Shown piece by piece: positions 57,228-64,000 of a DNA stretch of 64,000 nucleotides. How positions within the stretch are numbered: the first letter of the stretch is position 1; the number at the start of each line of letters is the position of its first letter. Made by a program: the position numbers and the translations under genes. The notes below the pieces were generated by a model, which saw nothing but the letters and a program-made list of their open reading frames with translations, was not told the DNA's origin and searched no databases. This DNA is from Phymatolithon calcareum (Eukaryota > Rhodophyta > Florideophyceae > Hapalidiales), in contig OZ345373.1 of assembly GCA_977006965.1 (NCBI GenBank), positions 744,001 through 808,000 on the forward strand, given 5' to 3'.

Positions 57228-57562
57228 CTTACCAAGTAGAAAATCAGGCCAATCTTTTGCATCCGGAAATGGGGCCGATACTTCCTCGAAGGAGGCATCG
57301 TTTCGAAGGTCAATCTAAATGCCCGTGAAAACCTAAAATGTTCACAGAGATGGTTTCCGAGCTCTACTTGACAAGGCTGGAGTGCGGGGCAAAATGAAGA
57401 ATTAGATCGGTGGATCGTGGCAAAAGAAGCTTCAGGAATGTATCAGGTCCAACTGGAACCATTACCTTTTTTCGAAAAGACTTCTGGTAGCCCTGCAAGG
57501 AATGAACGTTGCTTTCCTATCACATTTCTGTCAAAGAAGGTTGTGAGGGTATATATTATGTA
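57228..57562 (+). pseudogene. CTC1-like gene 3' fragment, unit D
   Basis: It matches 17851-18210 and the unit C fragment from CTTACCAAGTAGAAAATCAG onward and carries frame-breaking indels. It starts at nearly the same CTC1 codon as the unit C fragment, so both derive from one duplication breakpoint. Downstream homology is interrupted by a small LINE 3' end insertion (about 57677-57845, TTCTTC-ending, flanked by TTCCAGTC-like repeats) and runs on to about 58100. Confidence 0.78.
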
Positions 57563-58677
57563 AATGTAAATATTTTCTTCTGTGATATCGAGGAGCATAC
57601 TCCTATGCAATATTTCCGTGACCCTATGGAGGTGTGGATGAACAACGATTTTCATGCGTGGTACATTTTCTTCCAGTCGGACCCTGATCCACAGGTATAT
57701 TTTGGTACCCCACCAGATTTTGTCGCACGCACTAGTCGAAAATCAACGCAGACCATGGCTATGCTCGCATGGCACTCGCAAAGTTGCCCCAAGTGTCTGG
57801 AGATACGTTGGTAACTTTTAAACAAAAATTTACACTTCTTCTTCTTTTCCAGTCTGACGAGGAAAAACAAAAGCTCTCCCCAATAAATATCACTTGAAGT
57901 AGTGCTCGCTATTTTACCTGTTTCAAATTCATGTCCGAATGAACATCCCGTCAGCTATACGGACATCCAGCAGTGTCCTACGCGGATAGCTTGCTGATGA
58001 AACACAAAGGTATGGTCACCTTCCCTTTCAGAAGTAACGATATTTCTGAAGAGTGTATCTTTGGACAAACTCATTACGTATTTCCAGAGCTTGGTGATTG
58101 ATATTTAGATGAATTTTTGTTCCTGCGTCTGACAAGCAAAACACGACGGAAAATTTTCTTTCCCCAAGTTGATACAGATGGTACCTTTCAATTAAACTCT
58201 ATAAATTTCGACAAGATCCGGTCTTAGCGGACGTAATATCACATCTTCATATCCCCCCGTCCACATTCTTTCTACAAAAACGTGTGATCTGCAACCCTGG
58301 CACCTGACGGACGATTAATATTCCCACAGGACCTTCGATAGTCTGTGCACTCCCATGCCACATTACTAGAGCAAGTCAGTTCTCTACCAAAACGTCATGG
58401 ACTGTCATGACCGTACACAGCGGTCTCTGACGGTCCTACGCCGTTCGTGGAAATTCCACAGTACCCCCGGAAATCCTGGATATCCCCGGAAAAAGAGGGT
58501 GGAACGTTTACGAAATCCATGGAAAAGCCTAGAAATATTTAGAAAATCCTGGAAAATCCTGGAGCGTTGTCGCTTGAACACAAGTTAGCGCGTGTCTTCA
58601 CGATCTTATCACCAACGTAATGTGCGCAATCTAGGCAGGCACGAGTCTTACTATCGACAATAGCATGGGCCGAGAAT

Positions 58678-59184
58678 TCAGCGAGGACTGCTATTATACT
58701 TATCGGTGATTATCTTATGAATTTTGCCACCCATTTTCTTGGGGTCATTCAACACAGTGATTTTTGTCTCCAGAATGCTACAATCCCTAGGCTCATGCGA
58801 CATTCGCAAACGAAGGAGCGCAACACCAGATACAGCAGCACCGCTGTATCCTATGTGATGTTCGACAAGCCATTTGACGCCATTCTGAAAGCAGTAGAAT
58901 GTATATCGGCTCAAAGGTAGCTGTTCGATCCCATAGATTTCGTCGAGCTTGGTCGACAGCCGATAATTCCGTTCGAGTCCAACGTTCTCCTCAGCTTCGC
59001 CAGAATTCGACAGTGGTAAGATGCCGGCTACGAATGCAGCCGTCAGTGCAGATCCGACAGTTCGTATCCGTAGCTTCTTGGGTTTTGCAGGAGTTACATT
59101 GACTCTCACCAGACCGTGCATCGGAATCCCAGTCGTTCTCGGCATATTTCCGAAGAAACGAGGAAACACAGCCGACGATACCAA
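58678..59184 (-). CDS. hypothetical ORF inside the 4.5-kb element
   Basis: It has 169 codons, with no signal peptide or named motif; the centre reads GLERNYRLSTKLDEIYGIEQ and YTFYCFQNGVKWLVEHH. It may be an accessory gene of the transposon or a decayed piece of one. Upstream in-frame continuation is unclear. Confidence 0.3.
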   Translation of the reverse strand: MVSSAVFPRFFGNMPRTTGIPMHGLVRVNVTPAKPKKLRIRTVGSALTAAFVAGILPLSNSGEAEENVGLERNYRLSTKLDEIYGIEQLPLSRYTFYCFQNGVKWLVEHHIGYSGAAVSGVALLRLRMSHEPRDCSILETKITVLNDPKKMGGKIHKIITDKYNSSPR

Positions 59185-60827
59185 ATCTCTGTGTTGCCCG
59201 ATCCCGCCTCACGGTTCCCTGCTTGTTTGATCATCGCCCTCTACCAGCCGACAGATGCATGAAGCAACCATGAATGAATCCTTGGTGATGTTCGCGCTCG
59301 ACTCCAGTGCAATCCGCAAGCCCTCGCGACCCCGTGCTCGATCCTCGCCAAACCCAGAATAGACATCAACCGTACGGTTTCGCTCTAAGGGGCAATATCC
59401 TCGGAGAGCGAACGCTGAATGTCATCCGATCTCACACTCTCAGCTGCACTCCGGCTTTGTGCTCGACGAAGGAATGAATGTGGCGAATCGTTGGAAGGTG
59501 ACTCTAATGGCGATTTCTCACCAGTATCATTGTCATCATCGCTGTCAGCGGGAAGAATTTACTATGATCCAAGAAGTCCGCCAGCCGTACCCGTTTCTGA
59601 CAGGCGAACCTTGTCCTCATCACTGACCACGACACTCTCTCTTGGAACTGCACACCCTGCTCGAGAGCGAGTCGGCAATGATGCGCTAAATTCCGATGCA
59701 TGACCACCGCAGTTGCCGGACTTCAGGTAAGTAGAATAGCGTGAGCGTAACGTTTTGACCTTCGCTGAGAGGTCTGTGAACTCGATTCCTTGATCAATAA
59801 CAAGGCATTTTCTGATATCTTGAAATTGTGCGACGTATGCTGATGATCCCCGATCAGGTATGTTCCATTCGATTTCATGGCCTCGAGATCTTCATCGGTA
59901 TCCCGTCGAAACCATACGCTGCAACTGTTAAGCTTATTGGATTCCCACACTGATCGTTCTTCAGAAAAGCCAAGGGCTTTTCCTAAAAGTTGAACAGCGG
60001 AGCACGTACTCTCACGGTCGAGTTTTCTGGCGCTCCTAGCTTTCGAATAAACATTCGGTACTCCTTCTCTCGATCCTCTCGTTCTTTAGACAGCTTAAGA
60101 ACTCGGAGGGCCGGCTTTGGTGCCACGATGTGTGTCGAGAGTGAATTAGCCACATAAACCGGATGCTAGCAATTTAATAATTGGGAGTACGCTGCACACT
60201 CGCGAGGCACTCTGTGTCGGCAGGTGTAATTACCGTTACGTAATGGCGCTCTTGCTGCAGAACTCAGCAAACTATGTTCATTACGTTGAATTTTTCTTAA
60301 TCTGTCGAGCTAACGGAAAGTCAAAATTGATAGAAGGACAAGTTCACCAGATACAGGATCACCTGGCACAAATTGTCATTCATCTTTCTATTCAAAGTTC
60401 ATCGCCTGGCACACTGTTGTGTTGATTTTCACTTGTCACAGTTTGGTGCGTTGACGAATTTATGAAAAATTACAAGGCCAGGATTTTGATTTGGGAAGCA
60501 CAGCTAAGAACTCGAAATGGAAAATAGCATACGCCGCTCTTCTTCGGCTTCTGTTTTGCATGAGCTGTATCCAAATGTTACTATTGAGGGACGGCAGAAT
60601 TGCTTGGACTGCAAACGAACATTACGCATGTGTTCTGCTTCGATAGCTGTTATTGTCTTCACCGCTTCTACAAAGCCAGAGTCACCGAACGATGTACATC
60701 CCAATTACTACGACGGAAGTTCTCACGTTCAACTTGCACAACTGTACTATTTATATTGCCGCGGCTTCGAATCACGAAAATAATATGGGCGTTCCTACAA
60801 GGGAGGTTTGGTGACACTGCTTGTTTC

Positions 60828-61077
60828 AGTGAAGAAGGACTGCTCTGAAATCAAGATACGAGAAGTTAACTAGATGTCCCTTGGGACACAAAGCCAAATA
60901 GCGGGAACACCAGCAGCGAACCCAAAGAGTAGGACGATCCAGGTTCCAAACTTTCCCCACCGCCTATGGAAGGCGGTAGGTTTCAACGGTCTACACACTG
61001 GAAGGTAGCAACTGGGGAAGCCTTGCCCGTATATTAGTAAGACTGTGAGGCTTTTAAATAAACTCCAATCAAAAAAA
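60828..61077 (+). mobile_element. 250-bp LINE 3' end inserted in the KDZ-like element
   Basis: The TSD ACTGCTTGTTTC is at 60816-60827 and 61078-61089. It begins with a LINE C-terminal reading (VKKDCSEIKIREVN then stop) and ends with GAGGCTTTTAAATAAACTCC and poly-A. It has the same tail as 34603-34686 and the Q-block insertions. Confidence 0.88.
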
Positions 61078-62700
61078 ACTGCTTGTTTCCGACTACTACA
61101 ATCAAGATTATTGCTTCGTCAAAATTACCGTGCACAATTTCATCCATTTCGAACTCCTCCGAGAAATGTATTTCTATATCGCTATCAATGGGTCATCGTT
61201 CCAAAAGGTTGCAAAAACGTTCAGTATTACAAAGTGCACCACTCTGGTCGAGCAAGTCGACTTGAAGCGCTCTACCTATTTTAACAGCGAGAAGGCAAAA
61301 CAATTACTCCCCGATGAGTACTGGTCTGCGGGAATGCATGGGATAGTGCCGCTTTTAGAACCGAATGATGTTGAAATTGCATTCTTTCTCTGTGCTGGAA
61401 TCATGCGGAGTCTACGCGCCCGACGACTCATATTTCGGTACGAAGAAGTGTCGCGTTCGCAATCTACAGTCGCAACAGGTGTTTTGAAATCACTCTTCGC
61501 TGACTTCTCGGCCTATGGTATTGCCGAGAGTAAGACCCACGCCTGACTAGATTGCGCATATTACGTTGGTGATAATATCGTGACGATATGCATCGTCGAC
61601 GATGTGACTGCCACCTTATGTGTTTGTGCTGCGAAACGGTGCTGTAACGTACTTCAGAACCATTAAAGCGATAGGTTTTGCGAAAGTCATTACGACCTTC
61701 ACTGGCGTTCTGGAGTCATGAAGATGCCGGAATCATCCAATCCGTGTATGAATTTTGTCCATGGTTTCTCTGGTCTAAATGATATCTCTGGTGAAGAGGT
61801 ACGAACCGATTCTGTCGCTTGCGACGAGCACTACAACTTGGAACTCGCATGGCGCTAAGCAGAAGACGGGAAAGCGCCTTATATATCGCAAATACGTGAA
61901 GCTGTTGTGAGGGGCGCGAACGCTCGTTCTAAATCGGTAAGACTGACAAATCCGGACAAGAGCGACTACTGTGTCGCAATAGTGGGGGATGTGGAGCAAA
62001 AGAGATCTTTGGGAATCACATTATCCGAGTTCAAAGGGACGTAGATTACAACATCTGCAGCTTCGCCTTCTGAACAGCACCTTGGACGCTTCATTGTTTC
62101 GTTCCGACGCCAATTTTCTTACGTATAGTGCGTAGCATGTCGGCCTTGCGGGATCATTGTCGATGGCAAATTTTTTTCAGATTCTGAATCCCCAACTGAG
62201 GTGACCAGATTCGTCGTCGAAGGGTTTCCGACTCCAGAAACAATGCCGAATATTATTTATTTTGATGAGTCTTGTTAAGTGGCGAAATACATTTATTCGA
62301 AAACAGGAAAACTTGCATATTTCCGCAAAGCATTCGAGAACACCTGACTCGCGGTTCCACCTATACACCAAAGATCTCATAAGACAGATGATAAGTTTTG
62401 TCAAGATTACTTCAAGGCAAGCAATTTTAAGGAATGCCTACCCCTATCGGTGGCCATAGGTTCAATGGGACCGCTTGCGAAGAGCTCTTTGCTCACCTCG
62501 GAAAACGTATTTCAGTTGTCTGGACAATGAGAAAGTCATTCGCAGAAGTCTACTACAAAATTGTACATGAAGTGCACAACTTAAGTCTATCAGCAACTCG
62601 GGCTGGGACAGCGTTCAAAGTATTTGATTCCGATGGGAACCGGCGAAAGCCGCAAACGAAAAAGACAGGTAATCTTAGATCTAGCCGCTTTCAATAAACA
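61078..62700 (+). pseudogene. KDZ-like transposase relic
   Basis: Readable pieces in order: FLCAGIMRSLRARRL (near 61390), a variable region, then RPCGIIVDGKFF and SESPTEVTRFVVEG followed by PNIIYFDESC (near 62130-62275), then DKFCQDY, and FNGTACEELFAHLGKRIS, MRKSFAEVYYKIVHEVHN (62460-62580). The order 'aES...iYD.aC...RFH...C...E.lF..L...M...F..yy..i.H..HN' recalls Kyakuja-Dileera-Zisupton-type transposases. Stops and frameshifts abound. The assignment is from memory of the family pattern and is moderate. Confidence 0.5.
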
Positions 62701-63678
62701 TTTAGAGCACTGCCCATTCCAGCATTGTAGATTAAAGATTGACTTCAGTTTGATACACGCAATACCAGGTTCACCTGGCAGTCCTAGAAAATCCTGGAAA
62801 TGTTTAGAAAATCCTGGAAAATCTTGAAAATCCACAAATTTTAAGCGTGTGCATGGAAATTCCAGGAATCCAGGCAGTCCATGGCAGTCCAGGACAGTCT
62901 GGTAGAGAACTGAATTGTACTACGTATTACGCCAATAAAAAAGCGATTGTGCTCGGCTTTCGAATCTGTGGAAGGATTATTGTACAAGAATGTCTTCGGA
63001 AAGTATGCACAGCACCGACGCGGCCGAATGCGAGTCCTGTGTCGAATAGAACTTCCAGAGATGAGAAGAAGACATCCAGCGTAAAGGTTATCCCTTTGCC
63101 TGCTACAGCATAAGAAGCACCTCGAAGAGACAGAAGAATATTGTGGTAGAGAGGAGGACATAGTGGAAGCAACAAAGGGTATGGAGTGTCTCAAGGAATT
63201 CGACGACTTGAGAAAAGCTTTGCAAAGAGCGGAACAGAGAGAAGTATTGAAGAAGAGCGGAAGAAGAGAAATAATCGAAGCATGGGCACAGGAAGAAAAT
63301 AGAAGATCGGCGACGATTCCGTTTGAATCAACGAAACTATCCGGGATCATCTGCTTAAGGGGCAGGACGACTGAGGCTGATTTTTAATACAGCGCCATTG
63401 CGGAGAAAATCGATACTGGATTAGTACTGTGGTACCACAGTGGTAACTGAGCTGGTTCCGCTCCAACGCATTTTATCATCAGCGCAGGTGGGCCTTGATG
63501 TGGAAGATGAGTGCGAACGACTCACACATGCACTTGTTAGTAGAGAAATTCGAATTAAGGAGGCCATGAGTGACCAGACTACGATACATTAGAAAACGGT
63601 TCGGAAAGCAAGCCATGTTACTCCTAGGTGAGGCCTTGGGAGCTTTTATATAAATCATTACATACCCCGTGCCATATT

Positions 63679-63945
63679 GGCACTGATCATACAAGCATTT
63701 AGCTCTTGATGGGTGAGGATTTCTGCACAAGCCAAGGACGGGCAGATTCAGAGTTCTAACTTGTCAGCTCAGAATAGTATTGAGCGTGCTGAACTTGCAG
63801 AAAGCGGCCTTTTAATCATTATTTTCCTGTTCTGCTTCTCAACACTCTCTCATGCATCGTTTTCGTATACCTGGAAGTGTCTCCATCCAACGCTACATTA
63901 CCTGCAAATCGTTCTCGTGCGCACAAATTGCATTCAACCGATGAC
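63679..63945. repeat. Q block preceding unit E
   Basis: It matches 43275-43510 but is frame-shifted and lacks the LINE tail insertion present in the C and D versions, so it supplies the empty site. Confidence 0.7.
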
Positions 63946-64000
63946 CAAAGCTGGCGACTATAGAAGCACTCGCGCTTCTGGAATTTAACAAAGAAACGTC
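63946..64000. repeat. start of a fifth S block (unit E)
   Basis: AAAGCTGGCGACTATAGAAG and AACAAAGAAACGTC match the S-block starts at 970, 10466, 28650 and 43762. The array therefore continues past the window. Confidence 0.8.

Larger units (their letters stand above)
58377..62912. mobile_element. 4.5-kb inverted-repeat DNA transposon, KDZ-like
   Basis: Both ends begin CAGTTCTCTACCA, followed by similar GG-ACTG and short GGAAATTCC/AATCCTGG repeats (58440-58575; 62760-62890). I find no clean TSD at this junction. The right half holds a relic transposase (61078-62700). The left half holds minus-strand ORFs of unknown nature (58678-59184, 169 codons; 59723-59950) and short plus-strand ORFs, which may be further element genes. 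Confidence 0.65.
58365..63669 (+). mobile_element. LINE A copy interrupted by a 4.5-kb DNA transposon
   Basis: The LINE lies in the Q block: its TSD is TGCCACATT (58356-58364) and TGCCATATT (63670-63678). After the nested element, coding resumes with KYAQHRRGRMRVLCRIELP, ATKGMECLKEFDDLR and ends GREIR or SREIRIKEAM near 63590, followed by the GGGAGCTTTTATATAAATC tail. It has several frameshifts and stops. Confidence 0.75.

Overview
The window is eukaryotic nuclear DNA, AT-leaning and very repeat-rich. The evidence is three short spliceosomal introns (74 to 84 nt) in one gene, poly(A)-signal-like AATAAA tails, a fragment of the eukaryotic ribosomal protein uL16/RPL10, non-LTR retrotransposons with target-site duplications (TSDs), and several eukaryotic DNA-transposon types. 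The species cannot be fixed from sequence; a protist or alga is plausible.

The layout is an irregular tandem array of composite units. The same landmark (the 'S block', carrying a small secreted cysteine-rich protein gene on the minus strand) begins near 970, 10466, 28650, 43762 and 63951. Full units (A, about 1-9.8 kb; D, about 43.7-63.9 kb) run: S block, head-to-head pair of paralogous membrane-protein genes (4294-7987 and 47190-51056), degenerate R block, and in D a further degenerate gene block P, a 3' fragment of a CTC1-like gene and a short Q block. Unit C (28.6-43.7 kb) has the same order but lacks the membrane-gene pair. Unit B (9.8-28.6 kb) differs: its S block breaks into the 3' end of an RPL10 gene, followed by an intron-containing cytidine deaminase gene and a large intact ORF (14386-18210) that I interpret as CTC1, the large subunit of the telomere-protecting CST complex. 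The CTC1 3' fragments of units C and D match the end of this gene, so unit B probably carries the parental single-copy locus.

Most of the remaining sequence is transposons, many resolvable by their own TSDs or by empty sites in another unit. They include three LINE types, called A, B and C here (A and B with similar reverse transcriptases, C seen as an RNase H plus zinc-knuckle 3' end), short retroposons, two piggyBac-like elements with palindromic subterminal sites, a Tc1/mariner relic split by a LINE that is itself split twice, a perfectly size-matched 325-bp MITE pair, three TA-target inverted-repeat elements, and a 4.5-kb element with a KDZ-like transposase relic nested in a LINE. Probable functional genes are the cytidine deaminase, the CTC1-like gene, both copies of the minus-strand membrane protein and two secreted cysteine-rich genes; most other ORFs are relics.
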